From positions 62,001 through 126,000 of the forward strand of contig NZ_QJJM01000006.1 of the NCBI RefSeq assembly GCF_003201955.1: a DNA stretch of 64,000 bases, in the 5' to 3' direction. This DNA comes from Blastomonas natatoria (GTDB taxonomy: Bacteria; Pseudomonadota; Alphaproteobacteria; Sphingomonadales; Sphingomonadaceae). Made by a program: the position numbers and the translations under genes. Positions 21,505-30,057 of the stretch are shown piece after piece. The notes under the pieces are model-generated. The model made no database searches, was not told the DNA's origin, and saw only the letters and a program-made list of their open reading frames with translations. Position 1 is the stretch's first letter, and each line of letters begins with the position of its first letter.

Positions 21505-22674
21505 TCAATTTTTCCCGCGAACAGGGGAAAGTGGCTCTGTCGGCGGAGCTTCGCCATCCCGCGGGTTGCGGGTCAGGGTACCCGATTCGAACAGGAAACC
21601 TGCGATATCCGGCTTGCCAGCGGCTGCAACGACCGTCTGGATGATGATCAGCAGCGGAACGGCCAGCAACGCGCCTGTCGTGCCCCAGACCCATGCCCAA
21701 TAGCTCAGCGAAACAAGAATCAGCAGCGGGTTCATCGTCAGCCTGCGGCCCAGAACCGCCGGCGTGATCAGATTCGCCTCGACCAGATGGAACACGATCT
21801 GCACGCTGGCAGGAATGAGCGCCGTCCACAGATCGCCGAAGCTCATCAACCCGCCCAAAGCGAGCAGAACGGCTGCCAGAACGGGCCCCAGATAGGGAAT
21901 GAAATTGAGCAGCGCGACGATGCCACCCCACATGGCAGGCGATTCCATGCCCAGCAACCAGACCACGACGCCGACAGAAACGCCGAGCAGCAGATTGATG
22001 ACGGTGATCGTGGTCAGATAGGCCGAGGTCGCCGAGACGACATTCTGGATGACGCGTGCGGTCGCCATGGCCCCGGTGAAACTCCCCCGGCTGCTGATCG
22101 CGTTTTCGCGCAGCCGCGTCCAACCCGCCAGAAAGAAGAAGATCAGCAGGATGACAAAGGCCATCTGCAGCGCGACGCCAGGCGCGGCGCTTGCAAACAG
22201 GTCAAGCAGCGATTCGGGTGATGCCGTCGCCGCAGCCTGTGCCTTGACCATCGAGCCCGAAACAAGACGCGTGGTATCATCGACGAATTTCTGCAGATCC
22301 GAATAGAGATCGATCAGCGGCGCCAGGTTCTCCATGATCTTGGGGATCCGGTCGGGCAGCAGCAGAAACCAGTCGGTCGCTGGCACGACGATTACAGCGA
22401 GTGCGCCATTGGCGATGGTCAGGAAAAGGACCAGGCAGAGAAAGGCCGCTGCCATGGACGGCAATCCGCGGCGCTCCATCCATTCGAGCGCAGGGACCAG
22501 CGCGATCGACAGGACGATGGCGACGGCGAGCGGCAGGAAGAATTCGGCTCCGGCCCGCATCGCAAAGGGAAAGGCAAGAAACAGCGCAACCCCGGCAATC
22601 AAAGCCAGCGCTGCCAGCAATCGGTCACGCCTGAGTTCATCGGCAACGGCGCGCTCGTCGGAAGGTAATGACAT
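21505..22674 (-). CDS. AI-2E family transporter / PerM-type permease
   Basis: Polytopic inner-membrane protein (389 aa from the ATG at 22674, MSLPSDERAVADEL). It has an N-terminal helix pair, a soluble loop (residues about 85-180) and a C-terminal multi-helix block with MWGGIVALLNFIPYLGPVLA and VLGRRLTMNPLLILVSLSYW, which identify the family. Substrate unknown. Start codons upstream (22683, 22743) lie before a weak RBS and are less likely. Confidence 0.88.
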   Translation of the reverse strand: MSLPSDERAVADELRRDRLLAALALIAGVALFLAFPFAMRAGAEFFLPLAVAIVLSIALVPALEWMERRGLPSMAAAFLCLVLFLTIANGALAVIVVPATDWFLLLPDRIPKIMENLAPLIDLYSDLQKFVDDTTRLVSGSMVKAQAAATASPESLLDLFASAAPGVALQMAFVILLIFFFLAGWTRLRENAISSRGSFTGAMATARVIQNVVSATSAYLTTITVINLLLGVSVGVVVWLLGMESPAMWGGIVALLNFIPYLGPVLAAVLLALGGLMSFGDLWTALIPASVQIVFHLVEANLITPAVLGRRLTMNPLLILVSLSYWAWVWGTTGALLAVPLLIIIQTVVAAAGKPDIAGFLFESGTLTRNPRDGEAPPTEPLSPVRGKN

Positions 22675-22867
22675 GGAATGCATGGTCCTTGGCCCGCACA
22701 TCGGGCCCATCAAGCCTATATCTGCACCCGATGGCCCCCACAATCCAGCGGCATCGCGCCGAGCGCGCGATCAATTCCTTTGCCTGCGTTAACCATATGT
22801 TGGCCAATGGCATTTACCCGGTCAGCCAAGCCGGACTTCTGCCGGTGGGGGCAAATCGGGGATTTGA

Positions 22868-23335
22868 ATGCTTCTGCGCACCGCACTCGCGCTGACCGCC
22901 ATGCTGATGCCTGGCGCGGCCCTGGCATCGAGCGATGTCATGACCAGGGCTTCCATTTTCGTGGAACGAATCGCGCCGCAGGCTGGCGGCGCGCGGCGTA
23001 TCCGCCTCGAACCGGCGCGCCAGGTAAGCCCGGGCGAGCGGCTGATCTATGTCGTCGAATATCGCAACACCGGCAATCGCCCCGTCCAGGGCTTCACCGT
23101 GACCAATCCCCTGCCCCGGACTGTCCGCCTCGACGAGACCGTCGATGGCAGCGAGCTCGTGTCAATTGACGGGGGTCGGACATGGGGCGCCCTGCCGGAA
23201 CTGCGCGTGCCGCTAGGCAATGGCGGATGGCGTCCAGCCAACCCGGAGGACGTGACGCACCTGCGTTGGCGCGTCGGAGACACGCTGATGCAGGGCGAGA
23301 GCCGCCGGGTGACGTTCCGGGCGATCGTGCGATAA
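22868..23335 (+). CDS. Secreted DUF11-like protein
   Basis: A 155-aa protein with a clear signal peptide (MLLRTALALTAMLMPGAALA). The mature part has a beta-sandwich stretch like DUF11 repeats: SPGERLIYVVEYRNTGNRPV, FTVTNPLPRTV, RWRVGDTLMQGESRRVTFRA. Probably periplasmic or surface-associated; function unknown. Convergent with the bkd operon across a REP-like repeat. Confidence 0.8.
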   Translation: MLLRTALALTAMLMPGAALASSDVMTRASIFVERIAPQAGGARRIRLEPARQVSPGERLIYVVEYRNTGNRPVQGFTVTNPLPRTVRLDETVDGSELVSIDGGRTWGALPELRVPLGNGGWRPANPEDVTHLRWRVGDTLMQGESRRVTFRAIVR

Positions 23336-23356
23336 AGCCAGCAAAGCGGCTCGCTA

Positions 23357-23436
23357 GTCATTCCCGCGAACGCGGGAATCCCGCTGCTGCGCCAGGATCG
23401 AGAAGAAGCGTCACCCCCGCCTTCGCGGGGGTGACG
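23357..23436. repeat. Second REP-like hairpin pair between convergent genes
   Basis: ATTCCCGCG-aa-CGCGGGAAT (about 23360-23379) and TCACCCCCGC-cttc-GCGGGGGTGA (about 23411-23434). Same two hairpins as at 11745-11816 in inverted order, again between convergent coding regions. Confidence 0.7.
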
Positions 23437-23460
23437 ATACCCATTCGTTTTGACTGACAC

Positions 23461-24723
23461 TCAATCCGCGAAGATATAGATCGGCGTCTCGATCCGGCGC
23501 TTGAGTGCCTGGACGAAGCTTGCTGCATCGTACCCGTCGACGACGCGATGATCGCACGAGATCGACAGATTCATCATCTTGGCGATGCCGATAGCGCCGT
23601 TCACCACCACCGGACGCTCGACGATCTTGTTGGGCCCGATGATGGCAACCTCGGGCCGGTTGATCACCGGAGTGGTCGCAATGCCGCCAAGCGGTCCAAG
23701 CGACGTCAGCGTCAGCGTCGAACCCGAAAGTTCCTCGCTCTTCGCCTTGCCGCTGCGCGCGGCGTCAGCGAGACGCGCAATCTCGCTCGCCATGTCCCAG
23801 ACGCTCAAGGATTCGGCTCCGCGCAGCACCGGCACCATCAGCCCGGCATCGGTCTGGGTGGCGATGCCAAGGTGCACTGCGCCGAAACGAGTGACGACAT
23901 TGGCCTCGTCGTCATAGCGTGCATTGAGCATCGGATAGTCGCGCAGCGTCTTGCAGATTGCTGCGATCAGGATCGGCAGCGCGGTCAGCTTTGGCCTGTT
24001 CCCGCGCGATTCATTCATCTCGGCGCGCATCTCCTCCATCTTCGTCACGTCGATTTCCTCGACATAGGTGAAGTGCGGGATGTGGCGCTTGGATTCAGCC
24101 ATGTTCTGCGCAATGCGCTTGCGCATGCCGATGACCCGGATTTCCTCGTCCGCCGGGCGGCCCGGCCCAGCGCGGGTCCCACCATAGTTCAGATACGCGT
24201 CTAGGTCGGCGTGACGAATGCGATTGCCTTCAGCCGGGCGCACCTTGGCAAGGTCGATGCCCAGATCACGCGCGCGCTGGCGGACGACCGGCGATGCCAG
24301 CACCTTGGCAGACGCATCAGCCTCTACGGCCGTCGGAGCGGACGCAGCCTTGGGCGCTGCCGGAGCTTGAACAGGCGCGGGCGCGAGGACAGGAACTTCG
24401 ACCGGAGGTGCCTTGGGCGTCTCCGCCTCGATCACCTCGGGCTCCGGCTCAGGCGCGGATCCGATCGCAGGCGCATCCTCACCCTCGGTCTCGATCTCGA
24501 CCAGCATCGATCCGATCGCGATGACATCGCCCTCGGCCCCGGCGACCTTGCGGATCACGCCCGAGACAGGCGATTCCATCTCGACCGTCGCCTTGTCGGT
24601 CATCATGTCGGCAATGCGGCCGTCTTCCTCGATCCGGTCGCCGACCTTGACGTGCCACGCCACGATTTCCGCCTCGGCAATGCCTTCGCCGATATCGGGC
24701 AGGTTGAAGGTATAGGTGGCCAT
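23461..24723 (-). CDS. bkdB: Branched-chain 2-oxoacid dehydrogenase E2 (dihydrolipoamide acyltransferase)
   Basis: Core acyltransferase of the branched-chain 2-oxoacid dehydrogenase complex (420 aa from the ATG at 24723). Order: N-terminal lipoyl domain with lipoylation Lys44 in MTDKATVEME, a Pro/Ala-rich linker, a peripheral subunit-binding domain (VRQRARDLGIDLAKVRPAEG) and a catalytic domain ending SCDHRVVDGYDAASF. Third gene of a minus-strand operon; no E3 gene is nearby. Confidence 0.92.
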   Translation of the reverse strand: MATYTFNLPDIGEGIAEAEIVAWHVKVGDRIEEDGRIADMMTDKATVEMESPVSGVIRKVAGAEGDVIAIGSMLVEIETEGEDAPAIGSAPEPEPEVIEAETPKAPPVEVPVLAPAPVQAPAAPKAASAPTAVEADASAKVLASPVVRQRARDLGIDLAKVRPAEGNRIRHADLDAYLNYGGTRAGPGRPADEEIRVIGMRKRIAQNMAESKRHIPHFTYVEEIDVTKMEEMRAEMNESRGNRPKLTALPILIAAICKTLRDYPMLNARYDDEANVVTRFGAVHLGIATQTDAGLMVPVLRGAESLSVWDMASEIARLADAARSGKAKSEELSGSTLTLTSLGPLGGIATTPVINRPEVAIIGPNKIVERPVVVNGAIGIAKMMNLSISCDHRVVDGYDAASFVQALKRRIETPIYIFAD

Positions 24724-24728
24724 CAGCG

Positions 24729-25772
24729 TCAGTCCTTCATGATCTTGGCAATGGCGCGACCGATGCGGATCGGGCCGGGGAAATACGCCCATTCCAGGCT
24801 GTGCGGATAGGGCGTGTCGAAACCGGTCACGCGCTCGACCGGGGCCTCGAGATGATAGAAGCAGCGCTCCTGCACCAATGCCGAAAGCTCGGCGCCAAAG
24901 CCGCTGGTGCGCGTCGCCTCGTGGACGATGAGGCAGCGCCCGGTCTTCTTCACCGAGGCCTCGATGGTCTCGATGTCGAGCGGCAGCAGCGTGCGCAGAT
25001 CGATCACTTCGGCATCGACATTGTTGGCCTCGACCACGGCCAGCGCGACATGAACCATCGTGCCATAGGCCAGGATGGTCAGCCCCTCGCCTTCACGCAC
25101 GATATTCGCCTTGCCCAGCGGGATGCGATAATGGCCGGCAGGAACTGCCGACGCTGCATGCTTCGACCAGGGTTCTACCGGGCGGTCGTAATAGCCGCTG
25201 AACGGGCCGTTATAGATGCGCTTGGGCTCGAAGAATATGACCGGGTCATTGTCCTCGATCGCCGAGATCAGCAACCCCTTGGCGTCATAGGGCGTCGAGG
25301 GGATCACCGTCTTCAGGCCCGCAACGTGGGTGAACAGGCTTTCGGGGCTCTGGCTGTGCGTCTGGCCGCCGAAGATGCCGCCGCCAAAGGGCGAACGCAC
25401 CGTGATCGGCGCAATATACTCACCCGCCGAGCGATAGCGCAGCCGCGCCGCTTCGGAGATCAGCTGGTCGATGCCGGGGTAGATATAGTCGGCAAACTGG
25501 ATCTCCGGCACCGGGCGCAGGCCATAGGCCCCCATGCCGACCGCAACGCCGACAATGCCGCACTCGCTGATCGGCGTGTCGAACACGCGCGTCTTGCCGT
25601 ATTTCTTCTGCAGGCCGGCGGTGCAGCGGAAGACACCGCCGAAATAGCCGACATCCTCGCCCATGATGACGACATTGTCATCGCGCTCCATCATCACGTC
25701 GAGCGCGCTGTTGATCGCCTCGATCATGTTCATGGTGCGGGTGTCGCTCGCGGCTTCGATCACTTCGGCCAT
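24729..25772 (-). CDS. bkdA2: Branched-chain 2-oxoacid dehydrogenase E1 beta
   Basis: Beta subunit of the TPP-dependent E1 (347 aa). Signatures MIEAINSALDVMMERDDNVV, GEDVGYFGGVFRCTAGLQ and a C-terminal VTGFDTPYPHSLEWAYFP. The ATG at 25772 overlaps the E1-alpha stop by 13 nt; the longer frame to 25991 is an E1-alpha shadow. Confidence 0.94.
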   Translation of the reverse strand: MAEVIEAASDTRTMNMIEAINSALDVMMERDDNVVIMGEDVGYFGGVFRCTAGLQKKYGKTRVFDTPISECGIVGVAVGMGAYGLRPVPEIQFADYIYPGIDQLISEAARLRYRSAGEYIAPITVRSPFGGGIFGGQTHSQSPESLFTHVAGLKTVIPSTPYDAKGLLISAIEDNDPVIFFEPKRIYNGPFSGYYDRPVEPWSKHAASAVPAGHYRIPLGKANIVREGEGLTILAYGTMVHVALAVVEANNVDAEVIDLRTLLPLDIETIEASVKKTGRCLIVHEATRTSGFGAELSALVQERCFYHLEAPVERVTGFDTPYPHSLEWAYFPGPIRIGRAIAKIMKD

Positions 25773-27037
25773 TTTGCGGCCCTTTCTTCCAGCGCCTGCG
25801 CCATCTGTTCCTGCAGATGCCAGGGCAGTTCCTCGAACACGTCTTCGAACATCGTCTCGAACGGCTGGTGCATGCCGTGTCCCAGAACGCCGTTCTTCTC
25901 GGCCTCCTTGGTAGCCTGCTTGACCATCTCTGCCAGTTCCAGGTCCATCGCGGCGTGGCGTTCCTCGTCCCAGATACCAAGGCCGATGCAATGCTGCTTC
26001 AACCGGTGGATCGGATCACCCAGCGGCCATTCGGCGCTTTCCTGTGCGCTGCGATAGGCGGATGGGTCATCGGACGTGCTGTGCCCTTCGGCGCGATAGG
26101 TGAAATGCTCGATCAGCGTCGCCCCCTTGTTGGCGCGCGCGCGCTCGGCGGCCCAGCGCGTCGCGGCATAGACCGCGAGCGCATCATTGCCGTCGACGCG
26201 AAGGCCCGCGATGCCATAGCCCAAAGCGCGCGCGGCAAAGGTCGTGCGCTCGGCCCCGGCAAAGCCCGAGAAGCTCGAGATCGCCCATTGGTTGTTGACG
26301 ACATTGAGGATGACCGGCGCGTTATACACCGAGGCAAAGGTCATCGCGCTGTGGAAGTCACCTTCCGCCGTCGAGCCTTCGCCGCACCAGCAGCTGGCAA
26401 TGCGCGTATCGCCCTTGATCGCGCTGGCCATCGCCCAGCCCACCGCCTGCGGATATTGCGTCGTCAGATTGCCGCTGATCGTGAAGAAGCTCAGTTCCGG
26501 CACCGAATACATGATCGGCAGCTGACGGCCCTTCAGCTTGTCGCCCGCGTTCGAATAGATCTGGTTGACCATCTCGACCAGCGGATAGCCGCGCCACATC
26601 AGGATGCCCTGCTGGCGATAGCTGGGGAAGACCATGTCATCGCCCTGCATCGCCGCGGCGGCGGAAACCGAGGTCGCCTCTTCCCCGGTGCATTTCATGT
26701 AGAAGCTGGTCTTGCCCTGACGCTGCGCGCGATAGAGACGCTCGTCGAACGCGCGGGTGAGCGCCATGGTGCGCAGGATCTTCAGCAGCGTTTCGGCGGG
26801 CAGGCGCGGGTCCCAGGGACCGACCGCCTGGTGTTCCTCGTCAAGCACGCGGACAAGGCCGAACGCGGCATCGCGCATGTCGTGGGGAGAGATTGCCTCG
26901 TCGGGGCGCGCCATGCTCCCGGCTGCGGGGATCACGACATCGCTGAAATCGACCGGATCGCCGGGGCGCGAGCGGGGCTCTGGAACGTGCAGCGCAAGCG
27001 GCAGCAGGTTCGTGCGGGCTGGACCATCGGCCATCAA
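25760..27037 (-). CDS. bkdA1: Branched-chain 2-oxoacid dehydrogenase E1 alpha
   Basis: TPP-binding subunit that decarboxylates 2-oxoacids from Val/Leu/Ile (425 aa). FYMKCTGEEATSVSAAAAM, YRQQGILMWRGYPL and the TPP motif CWCGEGSTAEGDFHSAMTFA followed by ILNVVNNQWAIS are seen. First gene of the bkd operon; ATG 27034 is an alternative start. Confidence 0.94.
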   Translation of the reverse strand: MMADGPARTNLLPLALHVPEPRSRPGDPVDFSDVVIPAAGSMARPDEAISPHDMRDAAFGLVRVLDEEHQAVGPWDPRLPAETLLKILRTMALTRAFDERLYRAQRQGKTSFYMKCTGEEATSVSAAAAMQGDDMVFPSYRQQGILMWRGYPLVEMVNQIYSNAGDKLKGRQLPIMYSVPELSFFTISGNLTTQYPQAVGWAMASAIKGDTRIASCWCGEGSTAEGDFHSAMTFASVYNAPVILNVVNNQWAISSFSGFAGAERTTFAARALGYGIAGLRVDGNDALAVYAATRWAAERARANKGATLIEHFTYRAEGHSTSDDPSAYRSAQESAEWPLGDPIHRLKQHCIGLGIWDEERHAAMDLELAEMVKQATKEAEKNGVLGHGMHQPFETMFEDVFEELPWHLQEQMAQALEERAAKWPK

Positions 27038-27152
27038 ATATCCTCTCGGGCTGGTGGGCGACGCGTCGGGGCGGCTCTTGCTGGCCTTTCGACTAATTGC
27101 CCTACCCGGACATATTATTTCAAGATTCGCGATAGGTCAATAGTGCTGCCCT

Positions 27153-28118
27153 TCACACTGCGACGGGTGCCGCGATATGCGCCTGGGGCGCATAATTGCG
27201 GACCTCGAAATCCTCGATCCGGTAGTCGAAAATACTGTCGGGCCGCCGGGTGATCGCCAGCTTCGGCGCGCCGGAGGGCGAGCGGGCGAGCTGGGTTTCC
27301 ACCAGGTGCTGATGGTTGAGATACAGATGCACGTCGCCGCCGTTCCAGATCAGTTCGCCCGGCTCAAGATCGCATTGCTGCGCCAGCATCCGAGTGATCA
27401 GCGCGGCGGAGAAGATGTTGAACGGGACGCCCAGCGCCAGATCGCACGAGCGCTGATAGAGCAATCCCGTGAGCTTTCCGTCGGCCACAAAGAACTGATA
27501 GGTCTTGTGGCACGGCGGCAGCGCCATCCGGTCCAGCTCGGCGACATTCCAGCCCTCGAAGATATGGCGGCGCGATCCGGGATTGTGCTTGAGGCTCTCG
27601 ACCAGCTCGGCAATCTGGTTGATGCCCTGCGCGCGCTGGCGAAACAGCCCCTCGCCCACTGGCTCGTACACGGGCCAGTTCACCCATTGCTTGCCATAGA
27701 CCGGGCCGAGATCGCCCCAGCGTTCGGCGAACTCCGCATCGGCGATGATTCGCGCCTCGAACGCGTCGCGGTCGATTACCTCACCGGTTGCCTTGCGATA
27801 GGCATCGAGCGGCCAGTCGGTCCAGATATGCACCCCCTGCTCGACCAGCGGGCGGATATTCGTCTCGCCGGTCAGGAACCACAGCATCTCGCGCGCGGCC
27901 GCCTTCCAGTAGACGCGCTTGGTGGTGAGCAGCGGAATGGCATCGCCCGAAAGGTCGAAGCGCATGGTCGCGCCGAAGACCGAGCGCGTGCCGACACCGG
28001 TGCGATCGGACCGCTCGTGCCCGCGCGTCCAGACCCGGCGCATCAGGTCCAGATACTGCCATTCGAAATGATCTTCTGCGGCAATATCTGCCGGGCGACT
28101 CTGCACTGCTGTTTCCAT
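27153..28118 (-). CDS. thyA: Thymidylate synthase ThyA
   Basis: Makes dTMP from dUMP using methylene-THF. The active-site loop MALPPCHKTYQFFV (catalytic Cys), RRHIFEGWNV and FNIFSAALITRMLAQQ are present. At 321 aa it is longer than the 264-aa E. coli enzyme; the extra length is N-terminal and in an internal insert (DFYRKATGEVIDRDAFEA-like region). ATG 28118 starts the conserved part. Confidence 0.95.
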   Translation of the reverse strand: METAVQSRPADIAAEDHFEWQYLDLMRRVWTRGHERSDRTGVGTRSVFGATMRFDLSGDAIPLLTTKRVYWKAAAREMLWFLTGETNIRPLVEQGVHIWTDWPLDAYRKATGEVIDRDAFEARIIADAEFAERWGDLGPVYGKQWVNWPVYEPVGEGLFRQRAQGINQIAELVESLKHNPGSRRHIFEGWNVAELDRMALPPCHKTYQFFVADGKLTGLLYQRSCDLALGVPFNIFSAALITRMLAQQCDLEPGELIWNGGDVHLYLNHQHLVETQLARSPSGAPKLAITRRPDSIFDYRIEDFEVRNYAPQAHIAAPVAV

Positions 28119-28263
28119 GCGCGCATGCCTAGCACGCGCGTCCGATCGCCGCCAACGCGGGGCCGACAAGAAAAGCGCAAAAGGCCGCTTGCAGTCTGCG
28201 AAACCCGTGGCTATAGGCACGCCCCTGCCTCCCAGGCGCCGCAAGGCACCATGAAGTCTGGGT

Positions 28264-28340
28264 CGGGGAGTAGCTCAGCCTGGTAGAGCACTGTCTTCGG
28301 GAGGCAGGGGCCGGAGGTTCGAATCCTCTCTCCCCGACCA
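28264..28340 (+). tRNA. tRNA-Pro (CGG), prophage integration target
   Basis: Complete cloverleaf: acceptor CGGGGAG/CTCCCCG, D-arm AGCTCAGCCTGGTAGAGC, anticodon loop TTCGGGA (anticodon CGG), T-arm GGAGGTTCGAATCCTC, encoded CCA. A phage integrase gene lies 75 nt downstream, so the tRNA 3' end is the inferred attachment site and the integration preserves a functional gene. Confidence 0.97.
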
Positions 28341-28343
28341 TTT
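28310..28343 (+). other. attL (left prophage attachment site, inferred)
   Basis: The 3' half of tRNA-Pro plus a few following bases is the probable attachment core, because the host gene order ends here and the integrase begins immediately beyond. The matching attR copy must lie to the right of position 64000, so the exact core cannot be defined. Beyond it, 28344-28414 is non-coding with a tandem GAACCTC repeat (28400-28413) that could be an integrase arm site. Confidence 0.6.
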
Positions 28344-28414
28344 AACCGCTGAAATTCCGGCGTTTTTCGCACCCCGGCAGACAGGGGCCGACGCCACATT
28401 TTGAACCTCGAACC

Positions 28415-29428
28415 TCAAGAAGCCCTCCTCTGAACCCTGTTTGCGACCGTCCGCAGATAGTCGGGACTGTACCTGGCGTAATGCCGAGAGGTCGTTGCCG
28501 CGTCGTCGTGACCCATGAACTGGGCGAGCTCGTCCATGCTGACGCCCGCCTCTGCCGCCCAGACCGCGCCGGTATGGCGAAGGCTATAGGGCGTGGCATG
28601 GATTCCCGATCGTTCCGACGCCGCTTGGAACGCCTTCTTGATGTTCGCGACCTGCTTGCCACCGCGCTCCACCACATAGGCGCATTGCCGCGCTCGGTAT
28701 GCGTCCTCGAGCGCAGCGCGCAGCTCGTCGTTCATCGGCACCACTGGCCGGCGCTTGGCGGTCTGCTTGCGCCCAGGCGGGTTGAGATCGATCAGGCCGC
28801 GGTCAAAATCGACGCGATCCCATGTCAGATCCAGAATTGCGGACGGCCGGGCCATGGTGAAAAGGCCGAGCAGCACATAGAGGCGGGCATGGGGAGCCTT
28901 CACCTCAGCATAGAACTGCTCGAACTGCTTGTGCGTCAGGTGCCGGGTCTGGCGCTCGGGCGCGGACGGCAACCACATTTCGGGCCGCGCGCTGGTGTGA
29001 CCGGCCTTGCGGGCCCAGCCAACCGCCGTGCTGACCATCAGGAGCTCATAGCGCACGGTGGAGGCGCTGGCCTTGCGCTGGTCGGCATAGGACCGGCACA
29101 TCGCTTCATCGATCAACTCAGGGTCGGTGTTCTCCCAAAACGTCCGCATCGCGCGCCAGCCATCCTTGCGGCGCTGCGTCGACGGCTTCTGGTCTGCCTC
29201 GAGCGTGGCGATGTAGGCGGTCACGATCCTGCCCAGGGTCCACGGTGAATTGTCGCTTCCCGCCCAGATGCGACGCGCCTCGGATTCCGCGCCCGCCCGA
29301 TCGGCGGCGTAGAGGGTGCGCCTTCCCCGGTTGCCGGGGGCTCCGATGGGTCGGGACCGGTCTTTGGCCCAGACGAGGGCGAACCCTCCCCTGAACCTTT
29401 GGACGGTGTATTCTGGCTGGGATTGCAT
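28415..29428 (-). CDS. int: Phage tyrosine integrase
   Basis: Site-specific recombinase that inserts and excises the prophage (337 aa from ATG 29428). The N-terminal SAM-like core-binding domain spans about residues 60-140 and the catalytic domain 160-330. Catalytic residues are seen as R194 (TMARPSAILDLTW), R284 and H285 (YSLRHT; the first box position is Tyr instead of the common His), H307 (MGHDD) and nucleophile Y317 (SRHYARY). Last gene of the leftward operon, next to attL. Confidence 0.93.
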   Translation of the reverse strand: MQSQPEYTVQRFRGGFALVWAKDRSRPIGAPGNRGRRTLYAADRAGAESEARRIWAGSDNSPWTLGRIVTAYIATLEADQKPSTQRRKDGWRAMRTFWENTDPELIDEAMCRSYADQRKASASTVRYELLMVSTAVGWARKAGHTSARPEMWLPSAPERQTRHLTHKQFEQFYAEVKAPHARLYVLLGLFTMARPSAILDLTWDRVDFDRGLIDLNPPGRKQTAKRRPVVPMNDELRAALEDAYRARQCAYVVERGGKQVANIKKAFQAASERSGIHATPYSLRHTGAVWAAEAGVSMDELAQFMGHDDAATTSRHYARYSPDYLRTVANRVQRRAS

Positions 29429-29604
29429 TCGATTCTCTCCACTTCGGCGACGGGGATGCGGATTAACGTCCCGATCGTGAAGCATTGCAAGGTTCCGTCC
29501 TTGATCATCTTGCGGATCATGCCCTCCGAGCATGACCATCGTTCGGCTAGGCTGCGAACGCTGAACGGCATATCCGCCTGCTGGTTGCGCGCCGCTGCCG
29601 TCAT
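29221..29604 (-). CDS. Excisionase-like HTH protein
   Basis: A 127-aa protein whose N-terminal 55 residues form a winged helix-turn-helix (FSVRSLAERWSCSEGMIRKM, then FTIGTLIRIPVAEVERIE), as in MerR/Xis-type excisionases. The C-terminal half is Pro/Gly/Ser-rich and disordered. Its 3' end overlaps the integrase start by 208 nt in another frame, which couples the two. Directional control of excision is inferred from position and fold. Confidence 0.8.
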   Translation of the reverse strand: MTAAARNQQADMPFSVRSLAERWSCSEGMIRKMIKDGTLQCFTIGTLIRIPVAEVERIECNPSQNTPSKGSGEGSPSSGPKTGPDPSEPPATGEGAPSTPPIGRARNPRRVASGREATIHRGPWAGS

Positions 29605-29858
29605 CCCTTCCGCTCCTCCACATAGGCCGCCGCACGATAACGCGCCGCGCGCCTGGCAGCGTCCCGATCGGTCCGCTGCAAAATCTGGTCGATGCGCTTC
29701 TGCACCCGGTTGGGCTTGCGGCTGTTGCCGATGTGCCAGCCAGCGCATTTGCGGCACTGATAGACATCCATGGCGGCGCTTTTCATGCGCCGGGCAGCGA
29801 TGCACGCAGAGGTCTTGTCGGGGTGCCGGACCTTGCCGGTGCAGCCGTCTTTAGCCAC
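29601..29858 (-). CDS. Small zinc-motif phage protein
   Basis: An 85-aa basic protein started at GTG 29858, which follows a strong GAGGAGAAGG. It contains YQCRKCAGWHIG, a Cys-x2-Cys...His arrangement suggesting metal binding, and a Lys/Arg-rich C-terminus. Conserved phage hypothetical type; role unknown. ATGA overlap with the excisionase-like gene. Confidence 0.75.
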   Translation of the reverse strand: MAKDGCTGKVRHPDKTSACIAARRMKSAAMDVYQCRKCAGWHIGNSRKPNRVQKRIDQILQRTDRDAARRAARYRAAAYVEERKG

Positions 29859-30057
29859 GCGCCTTCTCCTCCAAATAAAGCCCCGCCCGGACATGATCGG
29901 CGGCCATGCGAAAAGCGCGGGCGAAGTGCCGGTTCTGCGTCCACAGATAGCTATCCTCGGGTATGTCTCTGAGGCTCAAGTTCCTCTCCGCCGCAAGCCG
30001 GTCCAGCCCCTCGGCTATCTCGCGCTCGATCTGCGCGCGGGTGGGGGTGGTGGTCAT
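29851..30057 (-). CDS. Phage hypothetical protein
   Basis: A 68-aa charged helical protein starting MTTTPTRAQIEREIAEGLDR, with overlaps at both ends to its neighbours (ATGA). No recognised family. Confidence 0.7.
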   Translation of the reverse strand: MTTTPTRAQIEREIAEGLDRLAAERNLSLRDIPEDSYLWTQNRHFARAFRMAADHVRAGLYLEEKARG

